The notes under the pieces were generated by a model that was given only the letters and a program-made list of their open reading frames with translations, was not told the origin of the DNA and searched no databases. Below are positions 35,142 to 43,838 of a DNA stretch of 64,000 nt, one piece after another (positions within the stretch are counted from its first letter, which is position 1; each line of letters starts with the position of its first letter). Both the position numbers and the translations under genes were made by a program. The DNA is from CAYZJB01 sp964602985 (GTDB taxonomy: Bacteria > CLD3 > SB21). The stretch is taken from the NCBI GenBank assembly GCA_964602985.1, contig CAZRTJ010000003.1:62001-126000 (forward strand), in the 5' to 3' direction.

Positions 35142-36406
35142 TCGTCTTGAATTTGGGGTGGAAGTGTGTAGTAAACGACGATCTTGGGCGAAACATTCGG
35201 ATCATTGGGATCCAGACGCAATCGGATTCGATACAGCTTTGAGAAGTCCCCAGGTCGGGAGAATTGTGAACCGTTGTACAAAATCAAGCCGTTATTGTCT
35301 GCGTTGCCTGCGGCCCAGGCTTGGAACAATGAAGTGACACTCAAGCGCACCGTATCGCCACCGGCCGAAGTCTGCCCGAGCAGAGTCAATAGGAGCGTCT
35401 CTCCCGGCGCCCATTCCGCAGGGGCCGTCCCAAGCTGCGCACTCTGGACGAACGCTGTGTCACCAGTTGCAAAACGATAATCTCCGGCGGGATCCCTCAG
35501 CGCAACCAGATCCGCGCGATTCACGGTCGCCGAGGATGGAATCCTGACAGTCGAGAATCTCATCAGCGAGTGATACGGAAGTCCGCCGCCGATCGTCAGC
35601 GTTGTTGGATCTTGGGGCGAGCGATCCCGGTATAGAAATCCCTGAAAACCTCCGCTAAAACCACTGAACGTGATCGGCGCAATATCCCGAACCTCGATCT
35701 CTGAACTGCCCTCCCGCTGAAACGTCAATCGAAGCCGTACCGCAAAACTCGTATCAGGAACTCCCGACGAATTCAACACATAGGCAGAGTAGAACTGCTG
35801 CACAAATGCCGCCGACGGGTCAAAATCCATCAAAAGGCCGTAGTTCGTGTAATTCGTGTCGCTCACTGCGCGGATCCAATTCTGCACCGTATCTGCGGGA
35901 ACGGCAATTTCGAACCGACTCCCTACCGCATCCGCCGCCGTCAGCGTCGCCTGCGAAATGACGTCTCCATAATCCGCACCTGCTTGAAAGCGATTCCAAA
36001 ACATCTGGGACGTCGTCCAGTTGCGCTGGATCGAATGCATCGTCACCGGAAAAGACCCGGCGCTGCCATAGTATTTTCTCGGAACCATTTCAATCTTCGC
36101 CGCCAAGATCGTTGCATCGTCCAACGTACTCGGTATCGTAAACCGCAGCAGGATCCGGAAATCCATGTTGTCTACGGATCCGAGATACAGCGTATTCGCA
36201 TTGCCCGTCGAAACGGAATCCATGAAGGACCGATGGTCCGTCAAGTCTCCCACATCCAGCGTATCCACATGGAGCGAGCCCGTCGACGAACCCCGGTCAA
36301 AACCTTCTACGCCGACGTCATTCGAGGAATCATCGCAACCCATCATGATCAGACATCCGACGACACCCATCGCCATCGGCCAACTGCAAACTCGTGAAGA
36401 CAACAT
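35138..36406 (-). CDS. Large DNRLRE-like lipoprotein
   Basis: A 422-residue lipoprotein with signal and lipid-attachment region ending CLIMMGC. The mature protein is all-beta and holds two similar halves, each with a core such as RILLRFTIPSTLDDATILAAKIEM-type or SLMRFSTVRIPSSATVNRAD. That resembles DNRLRE domains and related surface modules, in which an 'LLRFD' strand precedes 'IPxxAxIxxAxL'. A DUF4270-type assignment is another possibility. It overlaps the FadL/PorV-like gene downstream by 4 bases. It is probably exposed at the cell surface. Function unknown. Confidence 0.72.
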   Translation of the reverse strand: MLSSRVCSWPMAMGVVGCLIMMGCDDSSNDVGVEGFDRGSSTGSLHVDTLDVGDLTDHRSFMDSVSTGNANTLYLGSVDNMDFRILLRFTIPSTLDDATILAAKIEMVPRKYYGSAGSFPVTMHSIQRNWTTSQMFWNRFQAGADYGDVISQATLTAADAVGSRFEIAVPADTVQNWIRAVSDTNYTNYGLLMDFDPSAAFVQQFYSAYVLNSSGVPDTSFAVRLRLTFQREGSSEIEVRDIAPITFSGFSGGFQGFLYRDRSPQDPTTLTIGGGLPYHSLMRFSTVRIPSSATVNRADLVALRDPAGDYRFATGDTAFVQSAQLGTAPAEWAPGETLLLTLLGQTSAGGDTVRLSVTSLFQAWAAGNADNNGLILYNGSQFSRPGDFSKLYRIRLRLDPNDPNVSPKIVVYYTLPPQIQDE

Positions 36407-36427
36407 GAACGAAATCGAACTTTCTTG

Positions 36428-37411
36428 TTAGAACTTGATAAAGATCCGGTGTCCGCAAAACTTGCAGTTCGTTCCTCGCAAGCCGCCCAGATTCGACTGA
36501 TAGTCCCGGCGCTTGATAATCAGACGTTTGCAATTGGGACAAAACGTATCCGACACTCCCTCGATGTCCACGTCGGTCAGATAGACATAATGAAGTTTTT
36601 GCGTCGCCATCTTGTAAATGCGCACCATCGTTTCATTCGGAGTGACAGGCGAGTCCAACATTTTGTAATGCGGGAAGAAACGCTTGAAATGAACCGGAAT
36701 GTCCGTTCCGATACCGGCGACGTAGTCAACAAAATCACCGACCTCCTTCTCGCTGTCGGAAATGTCCGGAATCACCAGATACGTTAGTTCCAAATGCGTC
36801 TTCTGGTAGGCGGCCTTGATCGCATGCAGGACCGGCGCGACCCGGCCATCCATAAACCCGGTATAGGCTTCATCCCTCATCGATTTCAGACTGATGTTCA
36901 TCGCGTCAACGTATGGCAACAAGTCGTCCAACGGTGTCTCATTGATGTATCCGTTCGTCACGACCACATTCTTCTGTCCGATTCCTTTGAGTTTTCGGAC
37001 CGAGTCCATCAGGAATTCGAACCACACGAGCGGCTCCGTGAATGTGTAGGCCACGCCGATCGAGTGGCTCTTGCCGGAATAGTCAAGAAGCGTCTGCAGG
37101 CTGATCTCTTTGGAATCCTTGCGCTCCAGCGCCACTTCCCAGTTCTGACAGAACTGACAGCGCAGGTTGCACCCGTTGTGGGCGACTGATAACACGACGG
37201 AATTGGGGTAATAATGATAAAAAGGCTTTTTCTCCATCGGATCGTACGTCGCAGTCACGAGGCGGCCGTAATTCTTGGCCATGAGCTTGCCCCCGATGTT
37301 CTTGTACGCCCAGCAATCGCCCTCCTCCCCATCCTTCAAACGACATGCCCGGGGACACAGTTCGCAAAGAACATGGTCCTTCTCGACCTTATAATATTTT
37401 GCCTCAACCAT
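36428..37411 (-). CDS. amrS: AmmeMemoRadiSam-system radical SAM enzyme AmrS
   Basis: A 327-residue radical SAM protein of the AmrS type, known by its shared occurrence with MEMO and AMMECR1 proteins. It has an N-terminal Cys-rich segment (CELCPRACRL), the cluster-binding CxxxCxxC motif as CNLRCQFCQNWE, and a C-terminal zinc-ribbon-like tail with FCPNCKRLI and NCKFCGHRIF. MEMO and AMMECR1 genes are not in the window. ATG 37411 gives the expected start (MVEAKYY); the upstream in-frame ATG lies in the promoter region. It heads the minus-strand envelope-protein cluster. Confidence 0.9.
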   Translation of the reverse strand: MVEAKYYKVEKDHVLCELCPRACRLKDGEEGDCWAYKNIGGKLMAKNYGRLVTATYDPMEKKPFYHYYPNSVVLSVAHNGCNLRCQFCQNWEVALERKDSKEISLQTLLDYSGKSHSIGVAYTFTEPLVWFEFLMDSVRKLKGIGQKNVVVTNGYINETPLDDLLPYVDAMNISLKSMRDEAYTGFMDGRVAPVLHAIKAAYQKTHLELTYLVIPDISDSEKEVGDFVDYVAGIGTDIPVHFKRFFPHYKMLDSPVTPNETMVRIYKMATQKLHYVYLTDVDIEGVSDTFCPNCKRLIIKRRDYQSNLGGLRGTNCKFCGHRIFIKF

Positions 37412-37516
37412 CTGATCGCAAATGCTTGAAAATCCCGAAAATATAGATTTGCAACCGTAGAAATGCAACGGATTTACTCGAAATCACCCGATCAGGTCAG
37501 CAGGCGATGTTTTTTC

Positions 37517-37545
37517 TTGAAGTGCGTAGACTTTGCAGTTAGATT
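37517..37545 (+). promoter_or_regulatory. Likely purN promoter
   Basis: TTGAAG (37517-37522) and TAGATT (37540-37545) are spaced by exactly 17 bases. Each matches 4 of 6 consensus positions. The purN start lies 40 bases after the -10. Confidence 0.5.
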
Positions 37546-37585
37546 TACCCGCCTACGGATATCAGGATGGAGGATTACGTAATCA

Positions 37586-38224
37586 TTGAAGATCGCGGTG
37601 TTTGCTTCCGGAAGCGGTTCCAATTGCCGAGTCCTATACGAGCGAATCCAATCCCGCGATTTGAATGCGGAATTGTCGGTCATTATCAGTAACGAATCGG
37701 AAGCGGGCGTGATCCAGTTTGCCCGTGAGAAAGGAATCCGACATCACGTTTTGTCCAGCAAAGATTTTTCAACCCTGGATTCGTTTCAGGAACGCATGTT
37801 GCAGTGTCTGCGTGATGTCCAAGCCGAATTCATTGTGTTGGCTGGGTACATGAAGCGACTCGGAAGACCGATCTTGCAGGCATTTCCCAATGCTGTACTG
37901 AACATCCACCCGGCGTTACTTCCGGCCTTTGGCGGAAAGGGCATGTATGGTCTCCATGTCCATGAGGCTGTCCTGGCGTATGGAGCCAAACTTACCGGCA
38001 TCACTATTCACTTGGTCGATGAGGAGTATGATCGCGGTCCGGTGCTTCTGCAAAAAGCCGTGCAAGTCGATCCGGCGGATACGCCCCAGTCGCTGGCGGC
38101 CAAAGTTCAGGCGCTGGAGCATGCCCACTATTTTCAGGTCGTTGGTTGGTTTGCGGACCGTCGGGTTGTCATGGAGGGTCGTCACGTTACCATTTTACCA
38201 AAGAGTCAACAAAGTTCACTTTGA
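37586..38224 (+). CDS. purN: Phosphoribosylglycinamide formyltransferase (GAR transformylase)
   Basis: PurN transfers a formyl group from 10-formyl-THF to GAR in de novo purine synthesis. The 212-residue protein has the N-terminal phosphate loop ASGSGSN, catalytic Asn106 and His108 in LNIHPALLPAF, and Asp145 in HLVDEEYDRGPVL. The start codon is TTG, which gives the family's N-terminus MKIAVFASGSGSN. GGAGG lies about 13 bases upstream, a long spacing. It stands apart from other pur genes and is followed 19 bases later by a CsgG-like gene. It is divergent from amrS. Confidence 0.95.
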   Translation: MKIAVFASGSGSNCRVLYERIQSRDLNAELSVIISNESEAGVIQFAREKGIRHHVLSSKDFSTLDSFQERMLQCLRDVQAEFIVLAGYMKRLGRPILQAFPNAVLNIHPALLPAFGGKGMYGLHVHEAVLAYGAKLTGITIHLVDEEYDRGPVLLQKAVQVDPADTPQSLAAKVQALEHAHYFQVVGWFADRRVVMEGRHVTILPKSQQSSL

Positions 38225-38243
38225 CTAACATCGAGGAGGTCCT

Positions 38244-39236
38244 ATGAAACAGTGGCTCATCGTGCTTGCGTTATTCTGCGCAAGCACAACCCTTTCCTTT
38301 GGACAGGGCAAAACCAGTATGGACTCGGAAAAAGCCCGAGTCGCGATCCTGCCGTTTGACGCCGCCAGCGTCGTGGAAAAAGGCGGTTACCGCGAGACAT
38401 GGTCCCACAAAGGAGGCACGTGGGAACACAAGAGCGATGCCCCGCCGATCTTCGACAACGAAGCGGCCCTGCAATCCTTTGCGGAAGCGACGACACAAAA
38501 ACTGGTGAACGCATTCGTCAAGCTGAAGCGATTCGTCGTCATCGAGCGGACGGCCATGGAAAAAATCATCAAGGAACAAGACTTCCAGATGACTGACTTC
38601 ACTAACACGAATTCAGCCGTCTCCATCGGCAACATGCTGGGAGCCCAGTACCTGGTACAGGGCCAACTGCAAAACGTGACGGCATTTCCGAAGTACGACC
38701 AGAAGAAGCCGGACAAACTTCTCGGGTACTCGTCCGAAGTGGAAATGCAAATCCGTATCATCGACGTCTCGACCGGTGAAATCACCGCTTCCAAGGACGT
38801 GAAGGGAAATACGAGCGGCGAAGGTCTGCTGGCGTGGGTCGACATGGTCGAGGACAATCCCAACAAAGCGGCATTCAAGGCGCTCAACGAAGCCGAAAAG
38901 AAAATGTATGATTGGTTGAAAATCGCTTTCCCCGTGGAAGGTGAGATTTTCGAAATCCTGAAATCTAAGAAGAAAGAAGGCGCTGCGTCCGTGTCGATCA
39001 CGTGTGGCAAAGACCTGGGCGTTCGCAAGGACGACGTGTTCAAGGTCTACACGGTCAAAGAAGTAGAAGTCAACGGCAAAGTCGTGAAAAAGACAACCGA
39101 TGTCGGCAAGCTGGTCGTGAAGAAGGTCGAAGAGGATGGCGTCTTTGCGACGTGTGATGTCGAAAAAGGCGGCAAGGACATCGCGGAACAGATCGCGGCG
39201 GGCGTCAAACTCAAAGTCGTCCAGGTAAAGAAGTAG
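38244..39236 (+). CDS. CsgG-like exported protein
   Basis: A 330-residue secreted protein with signal peptide MKQWLIVLALFCASTTLSFG and no lipid-attachment cysteine. The mature N-terminal two thirds fit the CsgG fold: RVAILPFDAAS, KLKRFVVIERTAMEKIIKEQ, NMLGAQYLVQGQLQNV and IRIIDVSTGEITASK. The C-terminal 100 residues form a separate Lys/Val-rich beta domain. GAGGAGGT lies 7 bases before the ATG. The protein resembles the lipoprotein at 17441-17980 in order and type of elements. Expression probably runs through from purN, and a strong terminator follows. Confidence 0.82.
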   Translation: MKQWLIVLALFCASTTLSFGQGKTSMDSEKARVAILPFDAASVVEKGGYRETWSHKGGTWEHKSDAPPIFDNEAALQSFAEATTQKLVNAFVKLKRFVVIERTAMEKIIKEQDFQMTDFTNTNSAVSIGNMLGAQYLVQGQLQNVTAFPKYDQKKPDKLLGYSSEVEMQIRIIDVSTGEITASKDVKGNTSGEGLLAWVDMVEDNPNKAAFKALNEAEKKMYDWLKIAFPVEGEIFEILKSKKKEGAASVSITCGKDLGVRKDDVFKVYTVKEVEVNGKVVKKTTDVGKLVVKKVEEDGVFATCDVEKGGKDIAEQIAAGVKLKVVQVKK

Positions 39237-39264
39237 AAATTCCTCTCGTCTCCGAGTCGATTTT

Positions 39265-39300
39265 ATCCCGGGGCGCACTCGCGCTCCGGGATTTTTTTTT
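39265..39300 (+). terminator. Intrinsic terminator after the CsgG-like gene
   Basis: ATCCCGGGGCGC-ACTC-GCGCTCCGGGAT forms a 12-bp stem with one G-T pair, running straight into at least nine T. It lies 29 bases after the stop codon. Confidence 0.9.
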
Positions 39301-39407
39301 GTTCCAGAAGGACAACGGTCTGATGCGAAGAAGCGATCGGAAGGCTAATTGCGGGCGGAGCGAATCTGTACGTCATTTACATAAATCAAATGACAAACAG
39401 AGTTCCT

Positions 39408-39950
39408 TCAGGGACTCGTCTTCTTCTTGTACGTTTGCTCGAACCCGCGCAGAGAGGAATTGATGAACACATCATTGGCAATCAGGGTGTCAAGGAGTGC
39501 GGCCAGTTTCGGATAGCGGTCAAACTGATTCAGATTGTCGTAGTTGTCAAACAGACGTTCTCTGGACGTGCGCAATTGCGTTGCCGCTTCAGACCAGAGA
39601 TCCGGCGATTCGCCCACGACTGATTCAAATCGCACGAGGTACTCGCGGTACGATTTTTCAGCGTCTTTGTAGTTTTGCCTTTCCGTGACGGCAGAGACGG
39701 CCGCCTTCCAATCGTTGGTTTCACCTGCCAGCGTCAGGATCATCCCGATTCGATGATCGAGATCGAGATTGCGCTTACCCAATTCGATCGCAAACGCCAA
39801 CAATCGCGCCGGGTACTCTTCCTGACGCAGACTGTCTAGATTGCGCTCCGGCAGCAGCGGAATGTCCAACGACGGCTGGACGGACACGGGATCGTGCCTT
39901 TTGCCGCATGCGGCAAAGATCAGCAAAAAAACAAATACTCCGATTCTCAT
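39408..39950 (-). CDS. Helical lipoprotein downstream of leuS
   Basis: A 180-residue lipoprotein. ATG 39950 overlaps the leuS stop by 4 bases and gives signal MRIGVFVFLLIFAAC with lipid cysteine 15. The upstream in-frame extension is within leuS and is not used. The mature part is helical and charged (for example QNYKDAEKSYREYLVRFESV), like a TPR-type or coiled repeat. It ends KKKTSP. A weak hairpin (39400-39417) overlaps its stop. No family recognised. Confidence 0.7.
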   Translation of the reverse strand: MRIGVFVFLLIFAACGKRHDPVSVQPSLDIPLLPERNLDSLRQEEYPARLLAFAIELGKRNLDLDHRIGMILTLAGETNDWKAAVSAVTERQNYKDAEKSYREYLVRFESVVGESPDLWSEAATQLRTSRERLFDNYDNLNQFDRYPKLAALLDTLIANDVFINSSLRGFEQTYKKKTSP

Positions 39951-42382
39951 TTGACCACGATATTTACGAGTTTGTCCGGCACCGTCACGGTCTTGACGAT
40001 CTGTTTTCCATCCAGCCATTTCGACACGACCTCGTGCGCACGTTTTTGCAATTCCGCTTCTCCTGTGCCCTTGGCAACGGCGATGCGTTCTCGCAGTTTG
40101 CCATTGACCTGCACCACCACCGTAACTTCGTCGTCCACGGTCAAGGCCGGATCGAATTTCGGCCACGGCACGTACGCGATCGAGTCCGTGTGACCCAGTC
40201 GATTCCACAATTCCTCCGCCAGATGCGGCGCAAAGGGCGCAAGGATGATCAAGAACGATTCGAGAATGCGCCGAGGACGGATCTCCGCCGGCGTCAACTC
40301 GTTCACAAACATCATCATCTGTGCGATGGCGGTGTTGAAGCTTAGCGATTCAATGTCTTCCTGAACCTTCTTGATTGTCTTGTGCATGATCTTCTGCTGG
40401 TCCAGCGTCGGCTCGACGTCCTGCACGAAATTTCCCAACTGTCCGTCGCGATTGATCAACAATCGCCACACTCGCTGGAGAAATCGCGACACCCCTTCGA
40501 CGCCGCGGGTATTCCACGGCTTCACCTGAGTCAAGGGGCCCATGAACATTTCATACAGCCGCATGGCGTCGGCGCCGTACTCCCGAATGATGTCGTCGGG
40601 ATTGACGACATTCCCGCGCGACTTGGACATCTTCTGTGAGTCCTCGCCCAAAATCAAACCCTGGTTGACCAGCTTCATGAACGGCTCGTGAGTGGAGACC
40701 AATCCCAAATCGAAAAGCACTTTGTGCCAGAAGCGGGCATAGAGCAGATGCAACACAGCATGCTCGGCCCCGCCCACGTAGAGATCGACAGGCATCCAGT
40801 AGTGTTCGCTCTCCCGTGAACAAAATTCGCGCTCGTTATGCGGATCGAGATAGCGCAGGTAGTACCAGCACGAGCCGGCCCACTGCGGCATGGTATTCGT
40901 CTCGCGGCGCGCAGGCTGTCCGTCTCGTGTCACCGTCACCCACTCCGCGATCGTCGCCAATGGCGACTCGCCTGTACCCGCAGGCTTGTACGATTGCACT
41001 TCCGGCAGTAGCAGCGGTAACTCGCTCTCGTCCAACGTGTGCACTTCGCCATTGGGCAGATGGACGATCGGAAAGGGCTCTCCCCAATACCGTTGTCGGG
41101 AAAATAGCCAGTCTCTCAGTTTGTAATTGATCTTGCGAACGCCGAGTTGATGGAATTCCAGCCACTGCAGGATTTTTTCCTTTGCTTCGCGAACTCCCAA
41201 GCCGTTCAGGAAATCGCTGTTGATCGCCGGCCCTTCTTCGGTGAAGGCTTTGCCTTCAAAATCGGCGGGCGGCTGAACGGTACGAACTATGGGCAGGTTG
41301 AACTTCTCTGCAAATTCCCAATCTCGTTCATCTTGTCCCGGCACGGCCATGATGGCGCCGGTGCCGTACGTCGCAAGTACGTAATCGGCAATCCAGATCG
41401 GAATTTTCTTTTTCGTCGCCTGATTGATCGCGTAACTGCCGGTGAACACGCCGGATTTTTCTTTGGACAATTCCGTTCGCTCCAGGTCGGTCTTCTTCGA
41501 TGCGCGCTCGCAATAATCCACCACGGATGCCTTTTGCCCTGCGGTGGTCAGCGACGGAACGAGCGCATGTTCGGGAGCAAGCACCATGTACGTCGCCCCG
41601 AAGATCGTGTCCGGCCGTGTCGTGAAGACCCGGATGTTCGCATCGGAACCGTCCACGGAAAAATCAATTTCCGCGCCTTCACTCCGACCGATCCAGTTGC
41701 GCTGCATTTCCTTGATGCTTTCCGGCCAGTCCAGCGTCTCCAGATCGTCGAGCAGACGATCCGCATACACCGTGATCCGGAGCATCCATTGCTTCATTGG
41801 ACGACGGACGACGGTGAATCCTTTTTCGATCTGTTCCGGAACTTCCTCATTGGCCAACACCGTACCCAACTCCGGACACCAGTTGACCGGCACCTCCGCC
41901 ACGTAGGCGAGATCTCTTTTATGCAATTGCAGAAAAATCCATTGCGTCCACCGCACATACTTGGGATCGGTCGTGTTGATTTCGCGATCCCAGTCGTACG
42001 AGAAACCGAACATTTTCAGTTGACGCCGGAAATTGTCTACGTTCTGGCGCGTGGTAATCGCCGGGTGGACTCCGGTTCGCACGGCATACTGTTCTGCAGG
42101 CAGTCCAAACGCGTCCCACCCCATCGGGTGCAGGACGTTGAAGCCGCGCATGCGTTTGTATCGGGCCAGGATATCCGTCGCCGTGTAGCCTTCGGGATGC
42201 CCGACGTGCAATCCTGCGCCGGACGGATACGGAAACATGTCGAGGACGTAGAATCGTTTCTCCTTTGGAAATTTCGGGTCTTCCGTCGCGCGAAAGGTCT
42301 GATGGGATTCCCAGTAGTTTTGCCATTTCTTCTCGATTGCTGCGAAATCGTAGTGCGTGGCGTCCGGTGTCGTGTCTGACAT
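39947..42382 (-). CDS. leuS: Leucyl-tRNA synthetase
   Basis: LeuS charges tRNA-Leu with leucine. The 811-residue protein has the class I motifs HVGHPEG (HIGH box, residues about 54-60) and KMSKSRGN (KMSKS box), with the CP1 editing domain between them (TTRPDTIFGATYM, the tRNA-proofreading signature) and the C-terminal anticodon-binding region. An in-frame ATG at 42454 exists, but ATG 42382 follows AGAGGAGA closely and gives the normal N-terminus. A promoter lies just upstream. Confidence 0.97.
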   Translation of the reverse strand: MSDTTPDATHYDFAAIEKKWQNYWESHQTFRATEDPKFPKEKRFYVLDMFPYPSGAGLHVGHPEGYTATDILARYKRMRGFNVLHPMGWDAFGLPAEQYAVRTGVHPAITTRQNVDNFRRQLKMFGFSYDWDREINTTDPKYVRWTQWIFLQLHKRDLAYVAEVPVNWCPELGTVLANEEVPEQIEKGFTVVRRPMKQWMLRITVYADRLLDDLETLDWPESIKEMQRNWIGRSEGAEIDFSVDGSDANIRVFTTRPDTIFGATYMVLAPEHALVPSLTTAGQKASVVDYCERASKKTDLERTELSKEKSGVFTGSYAINQATKKKIPIWIADYVLATYGTGAIMAVPGQDERDWEFAEKFNLPIVRTVQPPADFEGKAFTEEGPAINSDFLNGLGVREAKEKILQWLEFHQLGVRKINYKLRDWLFSRQRYWGEPFPIVHLPNGEVHTLDESELPLLLPEVQSYKPAGTGESPLATIAEWVTVTRDGQPARRETNTMPQWAGSCWYYLRYLDPHNEREFCSRESEHYWMPVDLYVGGAEHAVLHLLYARFWHKVLFDLGLVSTHEPFMKLVNQGLILGEDSQKMSKSRGNVVNPDDIIREYGADAMRLYEMFMGPLTQVKPWNTRGVEGVSRFLQRVWRLLINRDGQLGNFVQDVEPTLDQQKIMHKTIKKVQEDIESLSFNTAIAQMMMFVNELTPAEIRPRRILESFLIILAPFAPHLAEELWNRLGHTDSIAYVPWPKFDPALTVDDEVTVVVQVNGKLRERIAVAKGTGEAELQKRAHEVVSKWLDGKQIVKTVTVPDKLVNIVVK

Positions 42383-42413
42383 GTCTCCTCTTCGTTTCAG
42401 AAAATGCGAAAAA

Positions 42414-42442
42414 ATAATACAGAACGGTCTTGCGAAATGCAA
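42414..42442 (-). promoter_or_regulatory. Likely leuS promoter
   Basis: Minus strand TATTAT (42419-42414, 5 of 6) has TTGCAT (42442-42437) 17 bases upstream. The ATG lies 31 bases after the -10. The -35 match is only 3 of 6. Confidence 0.5.
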
Positions 42443-42537
42443 GGAAGCGGACAAACTTCGCTGTTGATTTTTCGACAGGGCTTGCCCATGTTGGCCATCA
42501 TCCTTTCACCCAGTCCTATCGCACAGGAGATTGTATC

Positions 42538-43437
42538 ATGAATAACAGAGCGCTGTTCGTTCTCGTCGTTCTCTTTGCCGTGTCTTGCGGCAAGAAGACC
42601 GGTGACACCGGAGGGGATTCCACCCACGTAACGTTGGACGCAACCAAAGCAGACTGGTCAGGCGTGTGTATTTACGAGGGAGTTGCGCTTCGTTCGGAAC
42701 CTTCCTCCAAAGATGGCAAGTGGCTGTCCGGCCTTTCGCTGGGAGAAAAAGTCACAGTTCTCGGTGAGACGAAACTCGATCCGTCCTCAAAAATAGAATA
42801 TGTGAAAGTAAGACTCCTCGATGGGACGGAAGGCTGGGCGTCATCGGGTCTGATCGTCGCAAAAGCAAAGCCGGCGGCAATTACCAATGTCTCGTACTTC
42901 TACAAACGCCCCGATCTCAGCACCGTGACGTCCAATTCCTTCGAGGCGCTCGACCTGGTCGCCGTGACGACGGAACAAGGAGATTGGCTCGAGGTGGTCG
43001 GCAAGCGGAAGAAAAGCAACAGCATTGAAAAGGGCTGGATTCAAAAAGGTACGACATCCCATAATGACAAAGACGTGGCCGTTGCCAGCATGACGGCGCG
43101 TGCCATGGCCAAGAAAAACGACGATGAGAGGCGGAAGGGCCTGGAGGCGATCCTGAACAATCCGGCGGTGTCGGGATCGGCGCTGTTGTCCGAAGTCCAG
43201 TCGATGGTTGCGAAGTCGGATGAGTTGCCGGCGGATTACCGACGCGTCACTGCGGAGAAGGCGTACTTCCATGATGCCCCGACGGAAGAAGCACGACGCG
43301 CCGCTTACGTGATTCGCGGAGACGCCGTCCGGATCGTCGCGACGGAAAATCCTGAAGGCGGCGACTGGTACTATGTCCAGTACGAAGGCGCCGCGGGGAC
43401 GACCGAGGGCTGGGTCAAGAAAGTCGACCTGCAGTAG
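42538..43437 (+). CDS. SH3-domain lipoprotein
   Basis: A 299-residue lipoprotein with signal MNNRALFVLVVLFAVSC. It begins at ATG 42538, after AGGAG; upstream in-frame codons run into the leuS promoter. The mature protein has up to three bacterial SH3-like domains: VALRSEPSSKDGKWLSGLSL ... GWASS (about 42-98), FYKRPDLSTVTSN ... GWIQK (about 107-160), and a C-terminal one with VRIVATENPEGGDWYYVQ ... GWVKK. Such domains bind cell-wall peptides. The spacer between domains 2 and 3 is helical. It is probably monocistronic. Confidence 0.8.
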   Translation: MNNRALFVLVVLFAVSCGKKTGDTGGDSTHVTLDATKADWSGVCIYEGVALRSEPSSKDGKWLSGLSLGEKVTVLGETKLDPSSKIEYVKVRLLDGTEGWASSGLIVAKAKPAAITNVSYFYKRPDLSTVTSNSFEALDLVAVTTEQGDWLEVVGKRKKSNSIEKGWIQKGTTSHNDKDVAVASMTARAMAKKNDDERRKGLEAILNNPAVSGSALLSEVQSMVAKSDELPADYRRVTAEKAYFHDAPTEEARRAAYVIRGDAVRIVATENPEGGDWYYVQYEGAAGTTEGWVKKVDLQ

Positions 43438-43445
43438 GGTCAGTC

Positions 43446-43631
43446 AGGAATACGACGACGCCCAGGCGGCGTGTATTTTGTCACTGCATCGGAGAAGGAC
43501 CGATTGTGGTATTGGGCGACGTGGTCGACGGCATGATGAAAATGAACGACAATCATTACGAACATATCATCCGCAATGACCCGTGCATGTTCAGGATTCG
43601 CGAATACATGACGAACAATCCGTTGAAATAG
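43446..43631 (+). pseudogene. Decayed REP-associated tyrosine transposase (RAYT, IS200-like) remnant
   Basis: No intact frame exists here, but three frames together spell the RAYT pattern. YDDAQ in one frame is followed by PGGVYFVTASEKDRLW in a second. A third gives VVLGDVVDGMMKMN and then HYEHIIRNDPCMFRIREYMT with a terminal NNPLK, which is the C-terminal signature of RAYT proteins. The middle of the protein, with the HUH and catalytic Tyr, is deleted between KMND and HYEH. It is therefore dead, with two frame changes and an internal deletion. It fills most of the gap between the SH3 lipoprotein gene and icd. Confidence 0.75.
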
Positions 43632-43751
43632 GACCGTTACCATCCTATGATCCCATCCGGAAGAATCCCGCATCCATGACGCGCCTAACCGAAGCACAGA
43701 CATTCCAATCGGTTGAGTGGCCGAGGTTCTCACCGTCAGCCGTTTTCCTTC

Positions 43752-43780
43752 TTGACCTTCCCTAGGTCATTCGATATATT
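43752..43780 (+). promoter_or_regulatory. Strong sigma-70-type promoter of icd
   Basis: TTGACC (43752-43757, 5 of 6) and TATATT (43775-43780, 5 of 6) are spaced by exactly 17 bases. Transcription would begin near 43787, about 50 bases before the icd start. It is the best sigma-70-type promoter seen in the window. Confidence 0.75.
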
Positions 43781-43838
43781 TTTGACGTCCTTTCGAACGG
43801 TTATCACATCTGTTCTTCATCATGCATCAGGTACTACG

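Noticed and set aside
39400..39417. Weak hairpin overlapping the stop of the lipoprotein after leuS
   Set aside because: The stem has a mismatch and there is no run of T, so it is not a convincing intrinsic terminator.
43713..43838. Upstream in-frame extension of icd
   Set aside because: It runs through the strong promoter at 43752-43780, so it cannot be translated from that transcript. Family alignment starts after it.
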